Of a stretch of 36,511 nucleotides of DNA, positions 21,201-32,100 are shown in pieces. The position numbers and the translations under genes are program-made. The stretch's first letter is position 1. The number at the start of each line of letters is the position of its first letter. This DNA comes from Hofstenia miamia (lineage: Eukaryota; Xenacoelomorpha; Acoela). Location: the NCBI GenBank assembly GCA_004352715.1, contig SCFE01000011.1, positions 2,804,617 to 2,841,127 of the forward strand, read 5' to 3'. The notes beneath the pieces were generated by a model. That model was not told where the DNA came from. It worked only from the letters and a program-made list of their open reading frames with translations, and did not search any database.

Positions 21201-21369
21201 TTGGTACTTTTTGTCAATCTATAAAATCTCAAATCTTCCAAATTTCTCCCAAAATGGACACTTGCAGTAATTTTTCAAAGAGATACGGTGTCAATTAGGT
21301 AGACAATTTTGGAAGATTTGAGATGAATTTAGAAAATTTGAGATTTGCAAGAATGAAAAAAAGTACCAA
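21201..21369. mobile_element. Possible small MITE with imperfect inverted repeats
   Basis: TTGGTACTTTTT at 21201-21212 is answered by AAAAAGTACCAA at 21358-21369. The pairing continues inward imperfectly (AAATCTCAAATCTTCC against GGAAGATTTGAGAT and GAGATTT). The interior is non-coding. No clear target duplication seen. Confidence 0.5.
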
Positions 21370-21718
21370 ACAGAGCTATATATGCGTTGTGTATCTTTCA
21401 CATTTGCATTTTAGGTTTGTTGAAATGTATTTAAACATATTTACAAAATTGTGGTTTCTAGCGTTGAATAGCAATTTAAAACAACTACACTTGAAATAAG
21501 AGCTGTAATTCATATTTATATCTGGATTCTGTTCTCACACCATAACCAATTTTCAATTTCATTCGTAACAAATTTAATTTAATATTTGCTCTTATACTAC
21601 AGTTGGTATTAAGTTAGATATGCTAAACTACGATATGTCCATACCATATCTATTCAGTATTCACGTGACTGACTTTCACCAGTTCCTCTTAAATTTTTGT
21701 GGCCTAATCTTAGAATCT

Positions 21719-21945
21719 GCCGAACTTCGAAATGATCTCTGTTATCGACTTGGCATTCCGTTAACAACTGTTAATTCTCTTTGACCAAAGTCTTCAAATC
21801 TCTTGATATCCTTGGAGATCATGCAATGGTATGTGCTGGATTTGACGAACGCATTTGGAGACATGACAGATTAAGACACGTATCTGCTGCATTTCTTAGC
21901 TACCATTTTAGGGAAGTCAAATTTGACAAATCTCACTCAACACCT
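21719..21945 (+). pseudogene. Degenerate retroelement C-terminal tail (GDHA...RH type)
   Basis: Two frames with a shift between them read ELRNDLCYRLGIPL (from 21719) and DILGDHAMVCAGFDERIWRHDRLRHV (21808 onward). The pattern D-x-x-GDHA-x-x-C ... RH-x-x-LR resembles a zinc-knuckle-like tail found downstream of reverse transcriptase in some invertebrate non-LTR elements. The first CxxC half of the knuckle is missing. The identification is by pattern only. Confidence 0.4.
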
Positions 21946-22407
21946 GGAGTAGTCTTTTTGCATTCTTGATCTCCAGGGTGATCTTCGGCTTTTGATGAAA
22001 CAGTCATGATTTTTTTGCAACCTTCATTTATTTATTCTGCTTGGAGTCTCTGGTGATCGCAAAATTTGTTTCTTTTGCATTAGATCAGGTGGTTCAAACG
22101 CAACTTTTCAGACATGCTACTCAAAGATTGAAGTTAAGGTAATATGATCACTCGCATGCAGTGCCTTTTTTAAGAAAATGCGAGTGAGGGGGCCAAATGC
22201 ATATTTTTTGTTCAATCAATTATAAAAAAACCTAGAATGATTCATTTTTCGTTTTTTTCATTATTTTTGATTTTAGCACTATTAAATGCTTAATTCTTAT
22301 TATTCATTCTGTCGACATTATATTTTTTGTTTAACTTGATAGACAAGAAGTAGTTAGTAGAACAAAAGAGTTTTGTATTGTTTTTTAGATGTATTCTGAA
22401 TATTAGT
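21946..22407. other. Non-coding stretch
   Basis: Nothing recognised beyond short A/T runs. Confidence 0.4.
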
Positions 22408-22714
22408 TCAGTTCCAAAATTTCTTGACAAAATCTCTTTTCTTGTAAGTCTCTACAGTAGGAGCACTTTCTCTTCTTTCTTTCCTCTTCAAAAACTCCGC
22501 AACGGAAGGTCGAGCATCGAAAAGGGCGTTCGGCACCGAATTCCAGGATATCATCAATCGGTCATTCAATGTCTCAGTCGATGTAGAGCTTCGCTGCTTC
22601 GAGAACAACACGTTGAAAGTAGAGACACAACGCTCAACTGTCATACTGTGCGGAGACACGACAGCGATCGCAGAAAGGAACTCCTGAACCAATCCAGTTG
22701 AGTTTCTGAAAGAA
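22408..22714 (-). pseudogene. hAT-type transposase C-terminal (dimerisation) domain, possible exon
   Basis: Minus-strand frame of about 95 codons reading LVQEFLSAIAVVSPHSM, then TVERCVSTFNVLFSKQRSS, then TETLNDRLMISWNSV. The V-E-R-x-x-S-T-x-N block followed by K-x-R-S-S-x-x-x-E-T-L and L-M matches the hAT dimerisation region found at the C-terminus of hAT transposases and of domesticated zinc-finger relatives. Just upstream is TTCTTTCAG (ending near 22715), a good splice acceptor in phase. The block is clearly richer in G+C than its surroundings. No catalytic domain was found nearby. It could be a remnant or the last exon of a domesticated gene. Confidence 0.65.
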
Positions 22715-23048
22715 CAAATTCATGTGATCTTCTCTTGCGTACCAAGTACTGAAAAATATCATATATATTTCAGATTTCAAAAACCTTAAGAAAATACAGA
22801 CATTTATGGATGATGCATAAAAGTACAAGTGGACATTAGAATGATAAAGCACACCTGAAATGCTAAACAAGAAGATTAAGCACACTGGAAGCGTATAATG
22901 ATTACTAACAATGCAGTTAGATCACTGATTTATTCACGAAAATTTAGACATGTCTTGCATTATAGAAAAATCCTTAACAACTAACCATTCTTAACTTTTT
23001 GGTAAAAAACCTGTGTTCGGCTTGTTGCAATAGAAATTTATTATTATT
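22715..23048. other. Non-coding stretch
   Basis: Nothing recognised. It would be intronic or upstream if the hAT-domain block were a true exon. Confidence 0.4.
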
Positions 23049-23275
23049 AATAAAACAGTATACATTAGGGGACGGTAATACACTTCATGCATTCGAAACA
23101 TACATCCAACATTGAGCACCTACACAAACATCCACTTAAACATTGATTATATTATTATATATAGTACATATTAATTTGTAGTTATTTGTTCATGTTTATT
23201 TTTTTTTGGTATGTGTTAGTTTGTAGATCTTGTATACATATATTGCGCAATAAATTTGCTCTGACTCTTATTAGT
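23049..23275 (+). mobile_element. Probable LINE 3' end
   Basis: Ends in GCAATAAATTTGCTCTGACT (about 23247-23266), nearly the same tail as the LINE copies at 23859-23881 and 24992-25018 and a weaker one at 25211-25236. No coding part recognised. Confidence 0.45.
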
Positions 23276-23355
23276 TTTATTACATTCTTTTATGCTAACT
23301 AACTTCAATTATTGTTTTTCATTCCAAAATATCACATCAAGCAATTGGTCCTCAT

Positions 23356-23890
23356 TTGCAAGAATATTCAATTGGGCTTTAAGAAATTTTAATTTTGTCT
23401 ATAAACATAAGTCAGTAAGTAATTTAATAAAAGATGGCAATGTTCTTGCAACATTGTATTTAATTCAATATCAAACACTTTATATGACACACAAATATGT
23501 ACACAATTCAAAATCCTTGCATTTCTTAAGCAAAAATACCAAAATCATTGATAGAAATTACAAGTTACGTAAAAGTATTAATTGACCAGATTCATTTTCT
23601 TTTAAAGCTTTAAAGCAATGGAATGATTTAAGTCCCAAAATACAAATGCCACAAAATTATTAACATATCCGCCGAAAAATTAAAGAAATTTTATTATCTA
23701 AACAATCCCTATTAGGAATATCAAATCAATTAAATAGATGGGCGGATTTCATTTAAAATTTACGCCCTTTAAGTAGTATTGCATATATATCAGTTTGTAA
23801 AAATACAGGTATTGGAGTTTGTAGAATGGTTTCTTTGTCTTTTGTTTTTATTTATTTTGCAATAAATTTACTTTAACTCTTTAATATACA
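23356..23890 (+). pseudogene. Non-LTR retrotransposon C-terminus and 3' tail, copy 1
   Basis: Reads ARIFNWALRNFNFVYKHKS, LYLIQYQTLYMTHKYVH, KIIDRNYKLRKSIN, a stop, then FSFKALKQWNDLSPKIQ, a stop, then IRRKIKEILLSKQ. The YxLR ... F-x-x-x-x-x-x-WN-x-L ... K-x-K-x-x-L pattern is the common end of CR1/Jockey-type LINE ORF2 proteins. Two in-frame stops show decay. The 3' region ends GCAATAAATTTACTTTAACT. Confidence 0.7.
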
Positions 23891-23969
23891 ATGCATGCTT
23901 AGGAACAATAGCATACTATAGTCTTTTCGAAAATTTTGTATGGCGCTAGAAAGCAATGCATACGCACTC

Positions 23970-23979
23970 ACACACACTT

Positions 23980-24020
<41 letters not shown>
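23970..24020. repeat. (AT)n microsatellite
   Basis: AT dinucleotide run following ACACACACTTAA, repeated at 25120-25151 in the duplicated block. Confidence 0.9.
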
Positions 24021-24021
<1 letters not shown>

Positions 24022-24071
24022 AGATCAACACAATTAAGTGCTTATTAAATCGAATTATTAATTTTTTTTCA

Positions 24072-24491
24072 AATTATAATAACATGATTGAATCCATAAC
24101 TGAATTATATGAAATATTTGAAAAGAACGGCTATCCATATAAATTGATTAAAAATATTCTTGACCAAGCTCTCACCTCAAAGTCTATTGAATGTAACAAA
24201 GCAAATGATGAAGATAAAATACCAATATACTGGAAATTACCATATATTCAAAATCACTTAAAAGCAAGGATAAAGATCATTAATACACGATTAAAACTAA
24301 CTAAGTTAACACCAATTTTACAATCAAAGAAAACGTCAGACATTTTTAAGAACAAAGATCCTATCAAAAAAATGCTAGTTTAATCACTTGTTTATAAATA
24401 CAATTGTAAAGAATTCAATATTTCTTACATTGGGGAAACTAAGCGCCATTTTATAACTATGATCAATGAGCATCTATCAGGTCATCAAATG
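24072..24491 (+). pseudogene. Penelope-like element: RT C-terminus and GIY-YIG endonuclease start
   Basis: The frame from 24084 reads FEKNGYPYKLIKNILDQAL, YWKLPYIQNHLKARIKI and FKNKDPIKKMLV, then a stop. It is followed by VYKYNCKEFNISYIGETKRH and a downstream EHLSGHQ. The order (GYP-x-x-LI, LPYI, KDPI, VYK-x-x-C-x-x-x-x-x-YIGETKRH-x-x-x-x-x-x-EHL) is diagnostic of Penelope-like retroelements, whose RT is fused to a GIY-YIG nuclease. It is cut by the N at 24492 and followed by unrelated LINE sequence. Confidence 0.82.
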
Positions 24492-24492
24492 N

Positions 24493-25116
24493 TTGCAAGA
24501 ATATTCAATTGGGCTTTAAGAAATTTTAATTTTGTCTATAAACATAAGTCAGTAAGTAATTTAATAAAAGATGGCAATGTTCTTGCAACATTGTATTTAA
24601 TTCAATATCAAACACTTTATATGACACACAAATATGTACACAATTCAAAATCCTTGCATTTCTTAAGCAAAAATACCAAAATCATTGATAGAAATTACAA
24701 GTTACGTAAAAGTATTAATTGACCAGATTCATTTTCTTTTAAAGCTTTAAAGCAATGGAATGATTTAAGTCCCAAAATACAAATGCCACAAAATTATTAA
24801 CATATCCGCCGAAAAATTAAAGAAATTTTATTATCTAAACAATCCCTATTAGGAATATCAAATCAATTAAATAGATGGGCGGATTTCATTTAAAATTTAC
24901 GCCCTTTAAGTAGTATTGCATATATATCAGTTTGTAAAAATACAGGTATTGGAGTTTGTAGAATGGTTTCTTTGTCTTTTGTTTTTATTTATTTTGCAAT
25001 AAATTTACTTTAACTCTTTAATATACAATGCATGCTTAGGAACAATAGCATACTATAGTCTTTTCGAAAATTTTGTATGGCGCTAGAAAGCAATGCATAC
25101 GCACTCACACACACTT

Positions 25117-25151
<35 letters not shown>
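24493..25151 (+). repeat. LINE C-terminus and tail, copy 2 (probable assembly duplicate)
   Basis: Repeats 23356-24014 at offset 1137 with no difference I could see over more than 600 bp, stops included. It starts immediately after the single N at 24492, so an unmerged contig overlap is likelier than a genuine duplication. Confidence 0.85.
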
Positions 25152-25156
<5 letters not shown>

Positions 25157-27009
25157 TTATTTTGCAAATGCAAGTAGCTTGTAGTTTGTAGTTCTGCATT
25201 TGCTTTATACAGCAATAAATTTACAATGACTTTTACTATTAGACACATTTATTATTGTTTGCAATATTTTCAATTCGTTATTTTTTGTTTATTCATTCGA
25301 TTAGAGGCAGAATTTGCTTTACCAATTATTTAAGGGTACAACATGGATGTCATTTTTTAATAAAAAATGTTCCAATTGCCATTCTTTGTTTGTTGTATTA
25401 ATGCAAAACGCATTTTCAATATAATTTATTTGCTTAATTACTGAATATTTTGAATGTATGATTTTCCTTCTGCATTAGCTTCTCAAACTCAAATGTCACC
25501 TCACACTTTTGATCCCAAATGGGATGTATTGCATGAACGCATGCTAAGCAGATTTCCTTATATTATGTATTTTGTTGCTGTGTCAATTTCTGCATTCTAG
25601 CTTCCATTTTAAATCAGAGGCAGAGATATACATCAGACGAAATATTTTTTGACTACTTTCGATAGATGGCGCACAAAAATTCTGCTAGAGGGCTTGTAAA
25701 TCACTAAATTAAATTTCGTGCAATGTTTAGGTGCATTCTGAAATACAATCAGGCTGCTGTTGATTATAAAATTTTCAGTCCAGATTCTATCAACTTCTTT
25801 GCAAATAGATACTTAACTAGAAAATATCTCTCCCTCATGGAAACGGTTCCAAGTATGTTAAGAACTTGATGACCTGTGAAACAGAAATAGAATTGATCCG
25901 CTTTTTCCCGAACCTGACAGACTGTATCGGTTCGGACCACCATGCGCGCTACATTACGTAATCAAATGAGACAAAGTTTTACAAGCCTCTTATTCGGCAA
26001 AGATACACGCTTCTTTGTAGGCACTTGATCATCAAATCTGCAAATTGAAGGACTGTATATACCAACCATATCAGTCACTGTTTGACCTCTAGCTCATAGT
26101 TTATTGCAAAATAAGATGCTTCGTTTTCTCTAGGTTCAGTCAATGCTTTCAGTATGAAAATTTGTAATATTTCTGTGTTTGATCTAATGCATGGCATGTT
26201 GGTAAACTTAGAACATTTCTTAGGAAGAAAGGCCTGCTAGTAATGCAGTTAAAATTATATGGCTGATTCGCGCACAAAATATTGTCGTAACACATGGAAG
26301 TGCTACCAACTTAAACTTAAAGATCATTCAAGTACTTATAAGTTTTTTTAAAAGTTTCACTATAACTTGAAAATTATTAGTTTGTTTTTAAAGCATAACA
26401 TTGGAACTGTTCGTTTCAAAATAACTTAAAAATATTGAAGATGTCATTAAATTTTAATTTGCTTGATAATTCAAGTTGAGTTATTTTGAATTTTCATAAT
26501 GCAGTGCAAAGCAATAATGGAATACAGAATTGATTTTAATCTTTGAAAACAAAGTTGCCACATCATATACTCAAATGCAGCTTCTTAAAGAACCAATCTG
26601 ATTTTTTTAAATTGTATTTGCAATTTTAAATATTCTTAAAAGAACTTGAAATAATTTTAAAGTATAAATTCGTAACAATTCTATTCGACGTACTCTCACA
26701 AAAACCAGGTACTTACAGATTTTTTCTTAAAAAAAAGTTTTACACAATGTGCCAACTCGGTTTAAGATGCATTTATTACCTTTTAAATCAAAACTTATAT
26801 ATATATATATATATATATATATTAATATATGCATTTTAAAATGGAATTCAATACTTGACGGTCCTCGATCTTTTATTGATCATCGTCAGAAATATTTGCC
26901 CAGACAATTTTTGCAAAACTGTAAACTAACTATATGATTAACTACAATTTCTACAATTTCACTTTTAAAATAGATGTAATCTTTGAAATGTATTCATTTG
27001 TTTGCTCAG
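25152..27009. other. Non-coding stretch
   Basis: Contains another GCAATAAATTTAC-type tail near 25211 and an (AT)n run at about 26797-26822. No other coding or repeat structure recognised. Confidence 0.4.
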
Positions 27010-27240
27010 TATAATGGTCCTTTATATTTTTTTAATGCTTCTCTTATTTTGGTATTTTTAGTTTTTATGATGATAGTAAAATTTTCTTTTTTAATTTAAT
27101 GATGGTGTTGAAATATTTCAGTATTTAAATATCCGTTAATATGCTTTTTTATGCGTTTCCCGAAATGGCGGCTTGTTTCTCCAGTGTACAATTTGTTATA
27201 ATTGTAACATTGATGTTCATAGACCATTGAAGAAACTACT
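27010..27240 (-). pseudogene. Penelope-like GIY-YIG remnant (minus strand)
   Basis: The minus strand reads VVSSMVYEHQCYNYNKLYTG followed by ETSRHFGKRIKKH (27235 down to about 27144). VY-x-x-x-C-x-x-x-x-x-LYTGETSRH-F-x-x-RI-x-x-H fits the GIY-YIG domain of Penelope-like elements. After HHH a stop follows, then IKTKNTKIREALKKY, again family-like. It is a different copy from the plus-strand one at 24072-24491. Upstream sequence to about 27450 may be decayed RT. Confidence 0.75.
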
Positions 27241-27524
27241 GTAAGTCTTCAGGAATGTGTTTTTTTAAAAAAATGCAGTTTTCAAAGTACTAAAAATACG
27301 AATAACTCTTGATCGTATGAGCTTTTGATTGATATTTAGTAAGTTCTTTAACAATTTCTTGATGTTGCTCTCTATATATGAAAGTTTTCAATATATTTCT
27401 TGCTTCTCTTGATCTTGCAATGATTGAGTTATAACTTTGTTTCATTATCTTGTTGTAAAATATGTTTTATAATAATTTTTTAAATTAATTTATATATATG
27501 TATAGGCAAATTCTGTTTTTTATA

Positions 27525-27556
<32 letters not shown>

Positions 27557-28882
27557 TCACATATATACCTACACATATATATAATCATGACTCGTAATTA
27601 ATAGGCATTTACTATAGAGGCCAAAATATTAAGCCTTTCGCCTTTCATAGAATTGATTAATAGAATAGCCTAAATATATTTTCTTAGTAATCTAACCACA
27701 CTACAAAAGTTGAAGTGTTTTTTGAAAACCCTTAACACTTTATGGGCAATTATTCCATCATATATGAAATACGTAATGCAGCACATTCTGTTTTAAGTTT
27801 CCAGAAAGCACCTACAGCACGTCGTGAAATAATAACGTACTACAAACCATATCAATTGGCGCAGTTTTAATGTGTCTTTAAATGGAATTTTTGCTATTAC
27901 CCGCAATGAATTCTGAGTTAATTCCTTCACATGCTTTTGAGAGTACCTTAAAATCAACAACTATGCCTTAATCCAAGGAAGAATTCTGTAACTTCGTGTG
28001 GCTGTTCACATTGTTGTGCATTTGGTAGTTTATAACCTACTGTTAGTGACCAAACTATTTAATGATAAAATCAAATTGTTTTTCCGAAGATGTTAATTAT
28101 TTAAATTACTCACACAAAAATGAATGACTTGGAATGTTTAGAAAATCTAAGAATGCGCAAACCCCTCCCAACTAAAATTTCTGGATCCACCCTGAAGGAT
28201 TTGTTTGTTTTATTATAAAATATTTATTGTACATATTTCAGTATAAATAGGTGTATACTAAATTGAAATAGGAAAAAAGATAATTACATAATTTTGTATA
28301 TATTGCAATGTTTGAAAACCGAATCTGACTAGATCGGATCACTTCCAACTCCGATTTCTATGGCATATATAGATGCAGAGCTTAAACTGAATTTTGAAAT
28401 GCTTAGTGCATTGCCCAAAAATAATTCAACATTAAGTTCACTATTAAAGCAAGACATCAATATCCAAAAAGATGAACTTAGGTACTAAGCTCTCAGACTA
28501 GAACACTACTAAAAATCAATAGTTGTGACTTTACTGGGGACAATTTAGTCTATAACAATCGCAAACCCAACCCTTCAATATTTCAGAAAAGTTGATTAGG
28601 GAATCTAACAATTGATTTCAAAATATTTCAAAAAATTTAACATGAAATAAACCTTAAGCTGGCGAACCGATAAAAATCAATTTGGTAAATATGCAGAAAT
28701 TGTTAAATTATAAGTGATGCAAACGCATTGTTGCTATTAGAAATTATTTAAAATTGATCATAAACCTTTAGTCAAAAATAAATAAAATATTTGCAATAAA
28801 TACTAAATTAATTACGTAAGAATTATTAATATCAAATAACTAAATCAAATAAAACATTACACATTTACAAGAAAATTTTTGT
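27241..28882. other. Non-coding stretch 3' of the receptor stop
   Basis: AT-rich, with (AT)n/CATATA tracts at about 27530-27585. It would contain the 3' untranslated region and polyadenylation site of the minus-strand receptor, but I see no clear AATAAA on that strand close to the stop. Confidence 0.4.
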
Positions 28883-29154
28883 TCAAGCTGACAACTGCAA
28901 CGGATTGTACAAGAAAAAAACTGCTATGCCAACAATGATGTAAACGAATCCGCAGCTTCGGTCAATTACCAATGCAATCAGTTGCCATTCTTGCTTAATT
29001 TTTTCGTGGGCAATTACCGGCCCACATATGATTTTTTCAACTTCAACCACTTTATTCAACAATTCATCGTTTTTTGGGTTGGAGTTCTCAGTATCGGATT
29101 TTATTTTTTCAACATTTTTTATTGCATTGGACGAATCTGACAACTCTATCGTTC
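28883..29154 (-). CDS. Gene A exon 7: cytoplasmic loop, M4 and stop
   Basis: Acceptor GATTTAG ends at 29155; GA completes a Gly codon with the last G of exon 6. It encodes TIELSDSSNAIKNVEKIKSD, a charged loop, then KQEWQLIALVIDRSCGFVYI and the rest of M4, ending LQLSA and a TGA. The EW-x-x-x-A-x-VIDR run before M4 is a strong family landmark. The polypyrimidine tract is weak, but upstream acceptors would hit an in-frame stop or the wrong phase. Confidence 0.9.
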
Positions 29155-32100
29155 CTAAATCGCATGTTCTACTTTTGGAGTAATGAAAAAATTAAAATAA
29201 TACAACAATAAAAAATGTACATTTATTGTCCAAATCAAAGTGCAAATATAGTTTTTTATTAAGTTAAACTACGACAATTAAGAATATATCTTATGATAAC
29301 TTGACATTACTTACCAAAAATCCAAGCAAATCTTGTATAAAGTAATTTTCTTAAGAACCCCGGTGGAACACAGGAATTATTTTTGTGGTACATGTTCAAA
29401 GTAAAAACAGAAACAAACACGGTGAAACCAACAAAAATGATGTTTAGGAGAACATATTTTCCTAAAAACATATACTGAGATCAATTAACATAGTTTAATT
29501 ACATGAATGATTGTTTGCATTAGTATACAATATTACTATCAATGCACATTTCTGTTTAATATCCATTCATCTAGATTTCGAGACAAGAGGCATTCTAATT
29601 TAAGAAGAGTTACCAATGTAAATAGAAAAATCTTCGACCAAAAATGGGTATTCGAATATATTAATGAGAAGTAGAACTCATAATATTTCAATATCAAAAA
29701 ATAGCAAAAAACTTTTTTATAATGAAATATCATCGAAATACATCGAATAACATTTCATAAAATATGAATAGCGTTTACAAATAGAAATGACCACGCATTT
29801 CCCAAGAACAAAGATAATACTCTAATATCTTTGAATTCGTCATATTATACAAATACAATTGTTTTGAATGTAATATAAATAAATTGGGCAGACTTCAGGG
29901 TGTTTTGGAGAACGCATTTGCGAACACCTACAAACCACATGCAATAGAAGTCGAGCAACACGCAGAAAAGAGAAAAAATTTAAGAAAATTCAAATATAGA
30001 TGAATCTATCATTATTAAAGCACTAATGAACAATGTAATTAATAACGAGCATTGCATATTTTGACATATGAGATTACTTTGTTTGAGCATGCCAAATTGA
30101 ATTTTAAATACGACGAAGGAACGTTTTTATTTTGTTACTAATATATGTGCTCAAACATACTTGTATATACACGTATGTTTTGTCCTCCCCTATACATATA
30201 TATTATATACGTATAGGGGAGGACAAAAATAACTTGTGACATTTAAATATCGTACATGATGATGGTGTTAAGTGAGTTGAAAGCGGCCCATTTTAACTAC
30301 AGTAGTAAACAGATGCACCATCATCTTAAGAAGTTATCAGTTATAGACAAGAAACACAAGTATTTCTAAATCTGAAAATAGAGGTTTATGAAGAACGAGA
30401 GACATGATATGAAAAAAGAAAGGGCTCTGGAAGACCAAGGACCTGGAAACAACATCACCACCGAAAATGAAGACTTACTTTGAACACGCTATGGTAGGCA
30501 TCAATCAAAGCATTGTGCAAAAGTTCAATATTTTTTCATATACGTATAAATTGTGATAGTTGCATTTTAAAAATATTCTCATGGAGGAAGGAATTTTTGA
30601 AGAATCTTTTTTGTCCTCTATATATATATATATATATAATATTAGTTTTGCAAACAAGCTAACATTTATACATTAAATAATGACATGTCTTTAGTAATTG
30701 CGTGTTTGAATCAAATTTCTTCTCTCAAGAAATTCAAACCAGGCGTTGCTATCTTATTTAGATCTTCACTTATTCTTCCAACAACTTATCGTTAGTGTGA
30801 ATTTGAGTTCGAAAAACTCATGAATTTTNNNNNNNNNNNNNNNNNNNNNTAGTAATTGCGTGTTTGAATCAAATTTCTTCTCTCAAGAAATTCAAACCAG
30901 GCGTTGCTATCTTATTTAGATCTTCACTTATTCTTCCAACAACTTATCGTTAGTGTGAATTTGAGTTCGAAAAACTCATGAATTTTCTAAGAGTCTGAGG
31001 GATTTCATTACAACACTTGCTGTTCCTAATAATGCTGTCTTTTGACTACCGTCACTCTCCATTTTTTCAAAATTTCTACAAATAACTTTTACAATTTTTG
31101 TTTAGTTCTCCTAAAACTGAAGCCACTATTTCAACTTAATTCAACTTACATAATCTGTGAGTTCCTCAACCAAATCAATATTTTTCTAAATTTTATCTTT
31201 TCATTAACAACTACCTTTTCACATGGTACTGCCAATATTAGAAATGCTCTTACTCTTTCACCCTATCACTAATATGTCTATGTCTGATCTTCTTGCGGCA
31301 ATCACCTTGGTTGAAATCCCCATTCTACTACCAAAAACTAAATACCCTCCTAAGCTTTAGTGGACCATAGGCTATAACTTATCATTCCTCAACTTATACT
31401 CATTCTTGTGCAATACTATTAGAGCTCTTATATCCGCATACCTAGCCAAACAATGTCTCCCAAACACTTGTTCATCTACTGCCGTTATCTATGATTTCTT
31501 TAACCACTTATTGCTTTCTTCTCTGTCATAGTTTTATATATTTCTGCAGCATTCTCAATGATTTGCCTCTGACTAATATATTTTTATCTCTATACTACAC
31601 AGGTATGCTATCCGTACCTGACCAGCGAAATCACTTTCCTACAGACATCCAACATTGATGCACTAAATTGTATTTATATGTAAATATTACTGCAGTACTA
31701 GTGTCAGTGTTTCTACAACCTTTTTCAAAATTAGAAGTCCTTTTCCACTCAAAAACTGTGGCTTAGTATGAACATAATTAGGGTTTGGATACAATCAGGT
31801 GGCAATCCAGATCAGGTTGAAAAACCTAGTAAGATATAAGTTAAACCAATACATGTATAGATATTTTTTCATAAAGATCCATTAATTTCATTCTGAGGAA
31901 CCTGTTGACGAACAGATAATGAGGCGAAAACAATACTTCCTCGGAGAAGATAGAAATACCTAGAAATGGAAATAAATCTAAGTTCCTGGATCAATTTCAG
32001 GAAGTTTTATTAAAGTTTTGAATAAAATATAAGAAAAAATTATTACCAAAAACTGGGAAATTTACGGAGCTAGCTGGAATGCTTTCAGAAAGAACCAACA

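Larger units (their letters stand above)
29462..32046 (-). other. Gene A intron 5 (2.6 kb), filled with repeats
   Basis: Bounded by a GTAATA donor and TTTTTAG acceptor. It contains the mariner-like element (30178-30624), an assembly gap with duplicated flanks, and the decayed LINE tail (31280-31620). 29462-30177 shows nothing recognisable. Confidence 0.7.

Noticed and set aside
24459-24722. A fusion of a Penelope endonuclease start with a LINE C-terminus
   Set aside because: The junction is the single N at 24492, where a duplicated contig end begins, so the fusion is an assembly artefact.
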